A stretch of DNA of 64,000 nt from Rattus norvegicus (GCF_036323735.1 NC_086026.1:89177359-89241358), one strand, 5' to 3'. Positions 35,785 to 48,590 are shown, counted from the stretch's first letter. Numbers and translations: made by a program. Notes: generated by a model from the sequence alone, not told the origin.

Positions 35785-35912
35785 TTTTGGTTTTGTTTTC
35801 TGCAATGGGTCTCACTATGAATTTACCATGTACACCATGTTGGTTTCAGACTCAGAGATCCACCTGCCTCAGCCTCCCAAGTGTTGGGATTAGAGGTCTG
35901 AGCCGCCCTGCT
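35785..35912 (-). mobile_element. B1 SINE
   Basis: The antisense B1 body is clear: GGGTCTCACTATGAATTTAC, CATGTTGGTTTCAGACTCAG, then GATCCACCTGCCTCAGCCTC, GTGTTGGGATTAGAGGTCTG. B1 derives from 7SL RNA. Confidence 0.85.
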
Positions 35913-36507
35913 TCCAAGCCGCTATGCTTCTAAAACAGAATCTTATGTACTCTTGACTTCGACACTCATTTATTGTGCCACGGTTCTGGTGTTAAACGTC
36001 TGAGATGGAGGTGTTAGGATTAGAGTTTTAGCATCTGTTTACTCTCTTTGCATCTTTGCATCGTGTGGTAGTCTCCTAGCATTCTGACATATTATGTGTT
36101 GATTTTTTTTTAAAGAATACTAATAATATTGTGTTGGGACCCACCAGAATTATGCTATTTTAGTTTTACAAAGACCCTATTTTGAGTAAGGTTAATTTTG
36201 AGGTGCTGGCACTTTAGATGCCCAGACTTTAGGCTCCACAGACAAGATTCAACCCATAGCTCTCAATCAAGTAGCAGATACAACCGCAGGGGCTGTTTCC
36301 AATTATTTTGGAAACAACATGTTTCACCAACAAGTGGTATGAAATATTTACAATTCAGAATGAGACATTACTTTAAAATGCTAAAATAAAACAAAAGCAT
36401 GCGCATGCACACACACACATACACAACACACACACACACACATCAGTGAGTTCATTTTCACTGGCCAACTAAACTACTCTATGAAGGAAGAGAGAGGGAG
36501 AGAGAAT

Positions 36508-36557
<50 letters not shown>

Positions 36558-37274
36558 TGTGTGTGTACTCAAGGGGAGACACATAGGCTGCTATGTTTAT
36601 TGTGCAGAAAGTAATAATCTGCTAGAGAAGTATTTCCACAAGCAAGTTCTCAAAGTGTAATTTAACAATGATTCTTCATGAGGAGCTGAGAATAAAGTCA
36701 GATGTGCAAAGGAAGAGGCATAAAATTGCAGTTAATCCTCCTGATACTTTTCTCCTGTATACATACTTAATTTTTAGACATGGTAGAAAAGTTAGATGTG
36801 CAGTCTTATGTAGCTATGACCAACAACAGTGAAGAACCAGCATATTTTCTTCCTTTTTCCAGTAGGAAAATGAAGTACACTGAGCCTTAAAAAATAGTAG
36901 GGTGTTTTGATTGTAGTATGTATGGAAAATAAAAGAATAATTTTATCAGAGATGGAAATCACTCTGTGAGTCTGGCCAGCATGAGAAACTGCTTCAATTT
37001 GATGAGCTGGCCAAAACGTTTCTTTCTAAACGACCTATCTGAAGACATGGGATGGGAATTTTATTTTGACTACTACTGACTTTTTGTTTATTTTATGTGC
37101 AATTAACAGTCACATTGTTTTAATTCTCTACATAGTTCCTTTGATTCACAACAGTGAGGTGCTTTTCTTGTCTGTTTTCTGTATGTTTGTTTGTGGGGAT
37201 TTTTGTTGGGTTTTTTGTTTTGATTTTGGTTGATTATTTTTTGCAAACACTAAAATGAATCACTGATTTTTTTA
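35913..37274. other. No gene seen; dinucleotide repeats
   Basis: Unassigned AT-rich sequence with an imperfect (CA)n at 36404-36442 and (GT)n at 36509-36566. Confidence 0.6.
36509..36566. repeat. (GT)n microsatellite
   Basis: About 28 units with one TT interruption. An imperfect (CA)n lies 70 bp upstream. Confidence 0.97.
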
Positions 37275-39180
37275 TTAAATATTTTTTAGTTTCAGATTAT
37301 AACAAATATAATTACATCACTTCCCTCTTCCCATTCTCTTCACCCCTCCCCCACCTTACCTATTTCCATTTAATGAATTATCCCTGTAATTACTGTCACA
37401 AACATATATGTGTATAGAGATATTTATTTATAAGCAACTTTCTTGGTCTGGATCATACTTGTATGAATGTGTTTTCAGGGTGAACATTAATATTGGACAA
37501 CCATTTGGTATGCTGCTCCCTGTGGTAGACTATTTCCCTGTCTCTGGGCATTTCCACACAGTCAGTAGTTCTTTGTGTAGAGTCGAATCCTCTTGAGCTG
37601 CTCCCGCCCCTACCACCCACCCATATTAGCAGAGCCGCTCTTGGCTTTATTCAGGTCACGTTTAGGAAGTCAGTCAGGTTGGTGAGACATTTTAGGTGTA
37701 CCTTCTGGCATTCCTAAGAGACAAGATCTCAGGGAAAAATCCTTATTCAACTGGTTACAATCTTTCTCTCTCCTCTTCCACGATGATCTCTGAGCCTTGA
37801 GTGTAAGGGCTGTGATGTAGATGTATGAGTTGGGAGTGGGCTCGACCACACTGTATTTTGATCAGTTGTGGTTTCTGTAATGGTCTCCACTTCTGCAAAG
37901 AAAGTTTACATGATGAAAGATGAAAACTACACTTATCTGTGAGTAAGAGAGCAAATATTGAGGAAGTAGCTAGGAATTATGCTGGGTAAGTAAATTGGTG
38001 ATTGTAGGTTCCCCTTTAACAGGGCTTCACTAGCCCTGGGTGGTTGTTGGTTTTCCAGTACCAGGCATGATTTCCCTCCTGTTGAACAAGTCTTAAATTC
38101 AATTAGAGAGCCATTGGTTACCACCAAGGTCTGTGTGCCACTACTGCACTCACCATTGTCACACTGGCCACTGCTATGATTCATAGGCAGCATAGCTGGG
38201 TAGAACTGTTCATTGTTTCCCTTCTTTGACAGCTTGAGGGATGCCTTCTTATACCATGAAAGTTAGTCCTCAGTTACCTTTCATGTCAGTTCTACCCCAA
38301 AGGTGGGGGTGAGATGGTAGGATGGGGAAGGAAGGGCTAAACCCTTATATGGAATATATGGAACCTACCTTCCATCTTTAGAAGATAAGCAATAGCAAAA
38401 ACCAAGTTTTGAGCATCTTTTGGACAACCCTGACGAACAACTCAAATAACAGCTTCTTGTGCCTGGTATTGCAGCTTTTGTTAGGTGGGCTACGGCTATT
38501 GAAGGGAGCACCATCAATCCAAATGGGAGCTTTATACACTGGCCTGGTGTGCTATAGCTGGTTTTAAGTAGAAAATTAATAGTATGATTCCTTAAGACTT
38601 TTTCAGACATGCTTACTGTCTTAGTTATGGTTTTATTGCTGTGAACAGACACCATGACCAATGCAAGTTTCACAAAGAACAACATTTAATTGGGGCTGGC
38701 TTACAGGTTCAGAGGTTCAGTCCATTATCATCAAGGCAGGAGCATGGCAGCATCCAGGCAGGCATGGTGCAGGCAGAGCTGAGTTCTACATCTTCATCCA
38801 AAGGAAGTCAGGAACAGTCTTACATCCTCAGGCAGCTAGGAGGAAGTTCTCCAAGCCCACCCCCACAGTGACACACTTCATCCAACAAAGCCACACCTTC
38901 TAATAGTGCTACTCCCTGGGCCAAGCATATGCAAACCATCACACTTACTATTCCTTTACTTTTCCTTCCTCTGTGTTTATCTCCCTCCAATTAGATAGCT
39001 CCTATACTTTCTGTTTTCCCCTGTTCTGATCACTTGAACCCTACTATTCCCCTCTCTATTGTCCGCAACACTACTCCCTGTGATATCCCTCTTACTTCCC
39101 TGATTTTTACATTTAGTACAGGTTATGTCCTGTTGTTTCTGTAGGCATGTTCCTCTAGAAACTGTTTGTAAGTACATAAA
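37275..39180 (-). mobile_element. Old L1 (Lx-type) 3' UTR, interrupted
   Basis: Antisense 3' end with a T-rich tail at about 37268-37290, then CT-rich sequence and a long non-coding block. The same block recurs at 46560-47720, 53115-55200 and 60060-60800. Shared words include CCTCCTGTTGAACAAG/GAGTAGGTCTTA, TCCAATTAGAGAG, GCTGGGTAGAACTG and CTTTCATGTCAGTTC. A hAT-like element at 38620-38943 splits it, and L1 homology resumes at 38952. Confidence 0.7.
38612..38951 (-). mobile_element. URR1-like (hAT-type) element with 8-bp duplication
   Basis: Minus strand opens TGTGATGGTTTGCAT and closes GCAATAAAACCATAACTAAG. Flanks CTTACTGT (38612-38619) and CTTACTAT (38944-38951) form an 8-bp target duplication with one mismatch, as expected for hAT elements. 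The surrounding old L1 3' UTR continues on both sides. It has no transposase frame, so it is non-autonomous. Confidence 0.75.
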
Positions 39181-40099
39181 GGAATAAAGTTGACAACTTG
39201 AAATTTAATATTACTGGGAAATAATCAAGCAACTAATTTGTTCCTCTTATTTTCCATTAGTCTACATGCAAACATATGACGAATCTACTGTGCTCAGTGA
39301 GCTTATTGAGTTCATTGTATCCGTGTATAAGTTGAGTGGGTTTTAGCAGCTACAAATATCTATTGTTTCAAATACATTTCATTGTTTGTAGACAAATGCT
39401 GATTGAGCAAATGTCATGGTGGTACTCTTAATAGGTATCTGGTCCTGCACAATTAAAAGCCACCCAGTTTGGACACATATGATTTAAGGACAAAAATTAA
39501 CATTCAGTTAGATGAAGGTATTTCCATTACATTAAAGTTGAATTTACACTTCCCTCAATGCTTGCACATATGTTTTCATTGTTGTTTTTGTTTTGTTTTG
39601 CTTTTTTTTTTTTTTTGTAATTGCTCACTCAAAGCTACGAAGGAATTTTCTATCAAATACAAGTTCAGAGACAGGATTAATTTCTTTTTTCACAATGTTA
39701 TTTAAGACTTTAATAAATATTTGAGACTGAAAAGCACATATTTATATGCATCAATGAGTTGAAAAACACTTGAAATTACTTAATTCCCCCTACTCTCAAA
39801 ATTTTCCAAATGATATTACAACACATTCATATCAGAGTAGAAGTTGTTAGTAAATGAGTATAGACTTAGTTCTCATTGGCTAGCCATCAGTCATGTGTTA
39901 CGTCATCACTTAACATATGTAGGAAGTAATAACAAAGCTTCCTTCTCCTAATTCTCTTCAAGAAAATATTTGATATCTGGAGCACTGTAGTCTTGTTTTT
40001 TTTTAATACATGTTTATAAAATCCATTCAGGCTCAATTTTGACATTTAAAAGTATATGCCATTTCCTACTTTCTATCTTGTCTCTAGAAATTTTACTTT
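39181..40099. other. No gene seen
   Basis: Unassigned AT-rich sequence with a T-run at 39601-39617. Confidence 0.6.
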
Positions 40100-40222
40100 A
40101 AAAAGGTATAAATCTGGTTGGGGATTTAGCTCAGTGGTAGAGCGCTTGCCTAGGAAGCGCAAGGCCCTGGGTTCAGTCCCCAGCTCCGAAAAAAAGAACA
40201 AAAAAAAAAAAAGGTATAAATC
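40100..40222 (+). mobile_element. ID element (rat-type, BC1-derived SINE) with perfect target duplication
   Basis: The body (40115-40188) matches the ID head almost base for base, including GCCTAGGAAGCGCAAGG and GTCCCCAGCTCCG, typical of rat ID3/ID4 subfamilies. An A-rich tail follows to 40207. The exact 15-bp duplication aaaaaggtataaatc flanks it (40100-40114 and 40208-40222). The near-perfect body and flanks point to a recent insertion. It is related to tRNA-Ala but is not a working tRNA. Confidence 0.96.
40127..40179 (+). promoter_or_regulatory. RNA polymerase III A and B boxes of the ID element
   Basis: A box TAGCTCAGTGG (40127-40137) and B box GGTTCAGTCC (40170-40179) have normal spacing. 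The B box has one change from GGTTCGANTCC (G to A shift in the CGA core). Promoter activity is inferred. Confidence 0.75.
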
Positions 40223-40713
40223 AGGGTCCTTTCTAAAGCTTCCTCAGATCACAGGAAAACTCTGCAGCACAATCCCCTGACTCACCAGTTGACCTCTGTA
40301 GGATGCTGTCATTCTGCAGCAAGGCAAGGCAGGATAAGGCAAGCCTATCATTGGATGAGAAGGAACAGTAGGTGGGGGGAAAGTAGGAAGGAGGGAGGAG
40401 GAAGAGAAGCAGGAAATCAAGATGGAGAACGATGGAGCAGGATGATCCAGATCCAGGTGGACTGGGTCAATTTTGTCTTGTCTGGGTGGGTGGTTTAAAT
40501 CTTTATTAATTGGTAGTGAATTTGTTGTGTAGATGTATTGCGGATTAGGAATTTAACATGTAAATCTAACTGCTAAAATACAAGTTTGTGGAACTTTGAT
40601 TCCACTGGCTAAAAAGGACAGTGTATAAAAGAAATGGCCCAGAGTCAGTTGGAGAATACGGATTTGGTTCTGTTGCCCATGCAGAATGAGAACCACAAGG
40701 CCCACAGAATTTG

Positions 40714-40715
<2 letters not shown>

Positions 40716-40777
<62 letters not shown>
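40716..40777. repeat. (GT)31 microsatellite
   Basis: Long pure GT run, likely polymorphic. Confidence 0.98.
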
Positions 40778-40778
<1 letters not shown>

Positions 40779-40861
40779 TCACGGTAACTACCGCCTAGGG
40801 AACCCCATGGAAAGGGTGGCTAAAAGGGAGACAACCGGAAGTGGGCGTCTTGCAGGCCTCG

Positions 40862-41250
40862 TGGCAGAATAGCTTCTGGGGGGAGTTAGAGAAACAAATG
40901 AAGGAGCTGAAGGAGCTTGCAACCCCACAGGAACAACAATGCCAACCAACCAGAGCTGCCAGGGACTAAACCACCATCCAAAGACTACACATGGACAGAC
41001 CCATGGCTCCAGCTGCATATGTAGCAGAGCCTTGTTGAACACCAATGGGAGGAGAAGCCCTTGGTCCTGCTAAGGCTGGACCCTCCCCTCCCCAGTGTAA
41101 GGAATGTCAGGGCAGAGTGGTGGGAAGGGGGATGGTTTGTGAGGGGGAACACCCTTATAAAAGAAGGGGAAGGGGCTTATGGACAGGAAACTGGGAAAGG
41201 GAATAACATTTGAAATGTAAATAAAAAATATCCAATTAAGAAAAAAGAAA
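40862..41250 (+). mobile_element. 5'-truncated L1 3' UTR
   Basis: This matches the young L1 3' UTR in order: GAGTTAGAGAAA...AGGAGCTGAAGGAGCTTG, CAACAATGCCAACCAACCAG, then the G-rich part and GGGAAAGGGAATAACATTTG, ending in an A-rich tail. It is more diverged than the copy at 4014-4743, so it comes from an older subfamily. Confidence 0.9.
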
Positions 41251-42172
41251 ACATTCCTTATTAATTTTTACTGCAACAGACCTCCATCCCATCCTGTCTG
41301 CTAGGCTCATGCACCAGTTCTTGGAACTCTGCAGTATTCTCACTGTGACAATGAGTGTATTTCTTATCTTCGGTTATGATGTGGAGCCAGATCTCTGCTT
41401 GATTCCTCCTCTCTTGATCATCTGTCCCTGTTCTGGGGACAGCCTTGGAATCGTGATCGAAATGAAAACATCCCTGTGGCTGTGAAGCCTGGAAACTAGG
41501 TTGATGGGTGTGCACAGGGATGGGTTACTCATATTCTGACCAAAAAGGCATTAATAATTCAATGTGGATTCCACAATGTTCTTTTTTAAAAATAGGTAAG
41601 TCATATTCTAAAACTCAGTAGAATGTCTAAAATTCCAAATTAGGGTGTGAAATTTTTCACTTCTTAAGTTATAGGGTCACATATTTTTCCAAACCATTCA
41701 CAAGAAGATGCCATTATAATAATAGATTTTACTACAGTGAAGTATGCTAGTAAACTTTAGATAACTTCATGACTAAACAAATGCCTACCAAAATATGAGA
41801 GAAAGCAATATTCACATATGAATTAAATATGTGCAAGATGTAAAATTAAATATACTATATTCTCTTTAGTAGCATGCTGTTCTAAATAGCCATGCCTTTG
41901 TATACATGTATACATGAGTGTTTTCATGGAACAACTCTCTTTGAGCCAAATAAAGTGTTTTTGCTTAGCAAAGGATTTATATCTTTGCTAAGATTATGAA
42001 TAACTGTAGGTTCTGTATAACCTACAGTTATATTTAAGTATATTTTACAATTTATATTGATAGACATGTTGAAAAGAATGACTACAATATTTTCCGCTAA
42101 GATTCTAGTCTCTCTCTGTCTCTGTCTCTCTGTGTCTCTCTTTTTCTCTGTGTCTGTCTGTCTGTCTCTCTC

Positions 42173-42210
<38 letters not shown>

Positions 42211-43659
42211 CTATAAAGCCTTTTAATTTTCATGCTTCTAGAACTAACATGCACAGAAAATCAAGTGGACAGTCTTTAACTATTGTGAGCAATCAGAAAA
42301 CATTGTCAGTGCTGTAAAAAAAATCGACCTTAAAATTCCATGACATATAGTGCACATATATTTGCTGGCAACATCATCTCCATTCCTAGACACTAACAGG
42401 AAACATTCTTGAAAGATAAATTTTTTAAGTAGTTAATCTCTTGTTGGTCCATATTATTAAATCTAATTTTCCAATCAAATGCAGTGACAGCTCTGTGTGT
42501 ATTTGCAATTGCTGTAAATCGATCATGAGTGGACATTTGGAACCCTCTGCAGCAAAGTGTGTATCCAGACAACTGTGTCTGCAATGCGACAATGCAGCGA
42601 ACAGTCTGCTACACATTTACCTAGTAAATTGCTCTTTTATTAAAATTCAGATTTAGAGGACGGATTTAAAATTTGAAGTAAAAAATTATTATTAGGTAAA
42701 TAACATACTAAACTCTTCTGACTGGGATCAATGTTCCATTTGTCAAACACCGTAAATTCGTTACGTTTTAAGTTTAGCATCTGGATGAAATTATCCTAAA
42801 ATAGTATCACAATCCTGAGATCAGCGAATTTTAGTTCTGCCCACAGCTTTTCTTTTTCTTTTTTTTTTTTTTGTGGAAAAAAAAAGAAGTAAAATGGTCA
42901 TTGGAATGTATTTTTCCATTATCTCTAGTTCATTTAAAAAGCAATGAGATAGTGATGAAATATAACTAAATAAACAGATAAGTAAATCTACTATGACAGA
43001 GGATTTATTCCTTTCACATGAAAATTAAGCCCCACTGATTTTGCCTTGCATCTATCATACTTTTGTGCATGACTGCTTGCTGTGGTTGTGTGGTTTATAA
43101 CCCAGCCAAGAAACTTGAGTGATGACCAAAACCTTTTTTGCTTCCCTCAACTGCTCTTTAATTTAGAATGTATCAATCCAAAGACAGACTATTTTTCTAA
43201 TCTCTCAATAAGGAATAAGTACTTTTTTTCTAAATCATGTATGTGATTGTGGAGAAGCCCTAGTCCTTGAGGCAAGAAATGAAATAAAAAATATATAGGC
43301 AAGAACTTATGCTTATTCTCAAGCTGAAGATCTCACATTCATAAGATATACTGAAGAATATGAGAAACATAATTTGGTTCAAACCTCAGGACGATTTCAG
43401 AATCTGAAAATCCAAGAAAGAAGATTTGAAATGTTCCACGAATGATTCTCAGTATTTAGGCATAAGCAATGGAGACTGGACGAAAGGTGGACTATTACTG
43501 ATCTACAGGATATTTCTGCTCACAGATCATCATGAAGAGTAGGGTTATAAAAGATACCAGAAGACTACCTAGTACCACTTTTCTTTTGCTATTACCTTTT
43601 AACTAAAAGGTAAAGATATATTTTTGGAAGAGTGGAAAAGAATAGCTATGTGACTAAAA
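41251..43659. other. No gene seen; CT/GT tract
   Basis: Unassigned AT-rich sequence apart from the pyrimidine/GT tract at 42107-42207. Confidence 0.6.
42107..42207. repeat. (TCTG/TCTC)n-(TG)n compound microsatellite
   Basis: Pyrimidine-rich TCTC and TCTG units run into a (TG) stretch of about 14 units. Confidence 0.92.
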
Positions 43660-43990
43660 GAGAATACCTCCTATAGGTTCATATTTTTGAATATTTGACC
43701 CTCAGTTGGTGAAAGTGATTGGGAAGAATTAGACAGTGTGGTCTTCCTAGATGAGGTGTGACACTGGGAATGGACTTTGAAGTTTCAAAAGTTTCCTGCC
43801 TTTCCCGTCCTCCCTGTTTCCTATTTAAAGATCACAACATGAATTCTCAACAACTCTTCCAGTGCCATACCTGACTTTCTGCTGCCACACTCCCTCTCAA
43901 GATGGCCGCATGAAACAGTATGCACCAAATAAACTCTTTGTCCCATAGGTTGTCTTGGTCATGTTGCCACATCACAACCATAGAAAGTCA
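43660..43990 (+). mobile_element. URR1-like (hAT-type) element, old copy
   Basis: The order of conserved words fits the same family as 38612-38951 but in plus orientation: CCTCAGTTGGTGAAAG, GAGGTGTGACACTGGGAATG, GAAGTTTCAAAAG, CCAGTGCCATACCTGAC, CAAATAAACTCTTTGTC and TTGTCTTGGTCATG. The ends are decayed. Confidence 0.6.
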
Positions 43991-45918
43991 CCAAGCCAAT
44001 TCCCCAAGCAAATTCTACAGTTTTGTGTCAAAGATGGCTTTAAAGGAAGAGTAAGATAAAGAAAAACAAAATGAATCAAAAAAAGAGTAAACAACAACAC
44101 ACAATACATAAAATATAAGCCTTCATTTCTAAACCAATTCTTCTTTTTAAATGTTTTACTACGTTTATTTGTTTGGGGGTGGAAACTTATAAGAATTGGC
44201 TTTCTCCTTCCTCCACATGAGTCCAGCAGATCCAGCATCAGTTGTCAGGGATGGCAACAAAACCTCTTGCCCACCAAGCCACCTAGTCTAGCCAGCCTTT
44301 AGCTGGACTTTTTAATAAGGCACTGGCTTACCCCATAATATGACAGAAGCAAAAATGAAGAGAGCAGTTCACTGGCACTGAGCCCTACCTAGTATAACAG
44401 TTATAGCCAACATAGAGGAAGACAAGGCAAAGGAAGAAAACAGACTTAAGGAAAACTAAGCTTGAAGCTAAACAGAGCATCATATTAGCACCATTGGTTG
44501 CTGAGCAAAATGTAAAGTGTCACCTCCTAACCCTCGAGCTCTATGGCTATGCATTATGCTACACACATGTGCACATAATAAAGTAAAAAATAATATGCCT
44601 GCAATTACAGCATTCTGCAGTAAGTGCCATGTATGGAAAGCATTCACTCAAGATAAACAGGAAGAGAAATATTGGAACCTAACACTTTTACAAGAACTAG
44701 AGGTCTGCAAAGCAGAAAAACCTGCATGCCTGCATGCTTTCATTAAATATTAAGAAAACATTAACGTATAAAACAAATCAAACTATGTATGAATTATACA
44801 TATCAAACACAATCAAAGAGACTATTTGGAGAAAATAATACCAGCCAATCATTTGTTAATTTACAACAACCAAGTGGTTGTCATATGCAGGATATTCTAA
44901 TAGTTCTGTGCGATTGTGACTTCAAAAACCTGTGAAAAACAGGCATCAATAAAAATACTGAAATTATTTGAGGACAAACAAAATATGTAGGACTATAAAT
45001 GTAATTAATGTGGACAGACAGCTTCTACAAACTTTGTGCAGATTTGCTATAATTGTTTATATCATCTTTGTTATAATCCTGCATTAATATTTTATCATGA
45101 CAATGAAGAAAATAAGTACTAGTCCACCTGTTTCAAGAAAAGTTGAGAGGTGTCCAAGATGGAAAGATGATGGAAAATGATACAGGAAGTTCTAGGCATA
45201 CAGTAAATCCAGAAGGTTCCTTTTGATATGTCCTAAGTCCACATCTTCCTGTGAATCACCAGAAGGAACTGTAGGACCCATCACATAATCCCACCACAGC
45301 AAAGATTCACCACAGGCACAGCGTGAGGTTTAAGAGTAGAAAAGTACCACTGGATCCTGGAGCTGTTAATGGGTGAACTTCCTTCATTCTCTCTCTCCCC
45401 TGGCATGCAGAACATACATGCCCTCTGGATAAAACACAGCAATACATGGAGTATTGAGTCCAGAGGTGCCTGCTCAAGACTGACTGCTGTGGACATTTAC
45501 TGGGAATGGTTTGGAGGCACTGTTCACTAATCAAAGCAACTTTCGACTCCCACTAGAAAGACGTGTTCTCATTAACCGATGGTGTTGGAACGAGCAGAAT
45601 TAATGTAGCTTACCATTTTTTCTTACCACTTAGTGACAAAGTGAACATTTCAAAGCTGTGTTAACAGGTGCCAGCCAGGGATCAACTTTATAAGCAAGTC
45701 CTCCTGAAGCTATTCTAAAGTTGGTAGGCTTGGGCCTGCCCAAGTGCTCTACACTCAGCTCCATTCCAAGCTTTATATTCCAAAAGAGGATTCCTTTTTT
45801 CAGTGAAAATATTATAAGTATTTGTAACATATTTCTGTAAATTAAATAATGGATTAAACTACTAATGTACGTGTGAGAAAACTTGGCAAGTATCCCTTTT
45901 ATAAAAAACATGCCTTAA
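43991..45918. other. No gene seen apart from a B3-like SINE
   Basis: Unassigned, except for the SINE at 44165-44300. No open frame shows family features. Confidence 0.55.
44165..44300 (-). mobile_element. B3-like SINE
   Basis: Antisense B3 features: GAATTGGCTTTCTCCTTCC, CACATGAGTCC, CATCAGTTGTCAGGGATGG and CAAGCCACCTAGTCTAGCC, equal to the reversed tRNA-like head. Confidence 0.55.
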
Positions 45919-46120
45919 GGCTGGAGAGATGGGTCAGCATTTAAGAAGCTTCCACTTCTGCAGAAGGCTTAAGTTCCGTTTCTAAAACTCACATTGGGCA
46001 ACTCAAAACTGCATCTGCAGCTCTAGAAGATCTAGCATCTTCTTCTGACTACCCTGGGCATCCCCAAAACACATGCATATACTCACACAATGATGCTCAC
46101 TCAAACACATAAATAAAATT
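45919..46120 (+). mobile_element. B2 SINE
   Basis: It begins GGCTGGAGAGATGGGTCAGC, the standard B2 head with the polymerase III A box. It continues through CTTCTTCTGACTACCCTGGGC, an alternating CA/CT part and AAATAAAATT at the 3' end. Confidence 0.85.
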
Positions 46121-46559
46121 GAGGTATTTTAGACAGTAAATCCATTTTTCCTCCATTGAAGTAGTTTTGTGGTAGTAGCTCTGTTAGCTCAGTGAAACGC
46201 TTTCCCTTGACACAGTGTGGTGTCAATGTTGCACACTCAAAGGTACACCCTTTCTCTAGGACATTTTCACTCAGGTCTAAGAGAAACTTGAGGTCGTTCT
46301 CTTCCTGGTGTCCGAGGTGCTAAGGCATAAAAGTTGAAAATCATTGGCAACCACAGGTGGTGAATGTGTTAGCTTTGCAAAGGAGAAAATGAAAAACTGA
46401 CAACAGAAAAAGTTGCCATTAGTTGAACCCAGCACTTGGTAGGAAATGTGGCCTTTGCCCAGTTGCAAGTGTGTCATTTTCACTCTAGTAATCTATTAAA
46501 ATGTGGTGTTTTCATGAACTCCATAAAGTAATCTATTTTCTTTTGCTCTTTTATCTCCA
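46121..46559. other. No gene seen
   Basis: Unassigned. Confidence 0.5.
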
Positions 46560-47725
46560 CAAATATTTTATGAATATTTTTTGAGAGTTTTGTATAATGT
46601 GTGTTGTCATATTCATGGCCACTTCTACTCTTCAAAGATCAATCTCAACTTCCTTACCAAAGCTATTTATGTCCTATTTTTAAAACCTTCAAAACCAATT
46701 TATGTTATTAAATACTGTTGGATGTGTGGTCTTCCACTGGAGCATGGTCAGATTGTCATGGGCTTCACTCCTAGAGAAAACTAGCCTTCCTCTCCCAGCA
46801 GTTAACAATTGCCAATAGCTCCCCAGCTAATGCTGTCGTCCTTCCCTGTGCTAGGATTTGGTCTGTCATGGGGCTGTCCCACTTGTATGAATGTTGTCAC
46901 AAAGGCTATGAATTCATAGGTGTAACTGACTTGACCTGCTGTATCCAGATGTTTCCATGCAGTCACCTATCACCTTTGGCTCTTACAGTCTTTCTGCCCC
47001 CATCATCTGCAATGATTCCTCACCCTGGAGATAGGGTACAGTATATATTTTTCATTTGGGGCTGAGCATTCTGTAGTCTTTCCTTCTTCGTACTTTGTCC
47101 AGTTCTGTGTTGCTGTTAAATCCCCATCTACTGCAAATAGAAGCTCTTCAGATGAGGGTTTCAAGGGATGCATTGATCTATGGGTATAATGATACCATTA
47201 TAGTCATTAGGAGTAAGTTTAATACTATGTCCATTTAACAACATACATAACACTAGTGGATTCTCCTCAAAGTCCTATGACCTGTCTAACCATAGGTTCT
47301 TAACAAAATATTGATATGAAGTATGGCTTTCACCCCATGGAGCATGACATAAATCCAACAGAATTTTATGGATTATTTTCATGATGTTGTGCTATTATGC
47401 CAGTGGGCATGCTTTGCCAGGACAGTCATTATTGTAGCACTCAGGGTTCACAACTGGATATGATTAATAATTGCACTTCTCCTCTGGTAGCTTGCACAGT
47501 ACCTTCTAGCACTATGAAAGATAGCCAATAGGCATGAAGCTTCGAGGTTAGTACTAGCTTTATTTCTCCATGTTCAATGACTCGAGTATGTGTTTTCTTC
47601 AGTAACAGGGTCTTATTGTCAAATTCCAGAAAGTAACCACGGACAATGGCAATAGCCTATAATGTTTGAGAGGTATAGAACCTCACTGATCAACAATTCC
47701 AAGAGAAGTAACCCACTCCTGGAGC
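46560..47725 (-). mobile_element. Old L1 (Lx-type) 3' UTR
   Basis: Antisense 3' UTR words in the order seen in the copies at 37275 and 53115: CTTCCACTGGAGCATGGTC, CTAGAGAAAACTAGCC, CCAGCAGTTAACAATTGCC, GGCTCTTACAGTCTTTCTGC, CAGTAACAGGGTCTTATTG and AATGGCAATAGCC. The frames on the plus strand here are antisense to L1. Confidence 0.65.
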
Positions 47726-48054
47726 TGAGTATTTCTCTCTTCTGTGGTGTTATTCTTCTGATACATGTGTCTTACTTGAAATACCCATAGAAGTCAGAAA
47801 ATTATTAGAGACATGGGGAGAGTCTTTCGAGGGAATGGTTTTAATGTACCAGTATAAAAAGCTGTCCGTGAAGAATAAAATAGAAGGGTTAAAATGGGCT
47901 TGATGAGCTAAAGAAGAATAAAGGTAGGAGTATTGGAAGGGTGAATAAGCTTAAATATCTTTTGAAAAAGAAGTATAGAAATCTATTACTATAGAAGCAT
48001 GAATACATATACACTATATGTATGCATCTATATTATAAATACTCAGTACAAAGA
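47726..48054. other. No gene seen
   Basis: Unassigned AT-rich sequence. Confidence 0.5.
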
Positions 48055-48290
48055 TTTATTTTATTATTTTATTGTATATGTATATATGAGGACTTGAATG
48101 TATGTATGGATGTTACAACTCAGATGTTCTCAAAGGCCAGAATAGGGAGGGGACTACTCTGGAACTGAAGTTACAGGCAGGTGTGAGACACGGCTTCTGG
48201 GTACTAGGAACTGAATCTTGGTCCTCTGCAAGAGTGGAATGTGTTCTTAACCACTGGGTCATATCTACATCCTCTCCTTTGTCCTCATAG
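48055..48290 (-). mobile_element. B2-like SINE
   Basis: The minus strand starts in a decayed tRNA-like head (GACCCAGTGGTTAAGAACAC) and runs through GCAGAGGACCAAGATTCAG (B-box area) to TGTAACTTCAGTTCCAGAG. The tail contains AATAAAATAATAAAATAAA. Confidence 0.75.
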
Positions 48291-48470
48291 TGTTTTATCC
48301 TGACTTTCAGTAATTCCAAAACATGAGTAATGACAACAAATCATTTTCTATTGCATCTATTTGAAATTTTATTTTTAGGCATTTGCATTCCTTTCTGAAC
48401 TCAAAAGATATTCCACTTAGTCAGTGGCTTTAATTATTTCATTTTTAAAAAATAAAGTGATTAAAAACAA

Positions 48471-48590
48471 GTGTGATGGGGCACACCTCTAATTCCAGCA
48501 CTCAGGAAGCTTAGGCAGGGGCGCTCTGGATTCCAAGCCATCCTGGCCTCTATAGCAAGATGCTGTATCAGCAGCAGCAGCAACAGGAAT
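48471..48590 (+). mobile_element. B1 SINE, partial, with (CAG)n end
   Basis: GTGATGGGGCACACCTCTAA, then TTCCAGCACTCAGGAAGC, TTAGGCAGGG and CCATCCTGGCCTCTATAG follow the B1 order; a short (CAG)5 run ends it. Confidence 0.8.

Noticed and set aside
40115..40188. Functional tRNA gene
   Set aside because: It has tRNA-like A and B boxes but is an ID SINE with an A-rich tail and target duplication.
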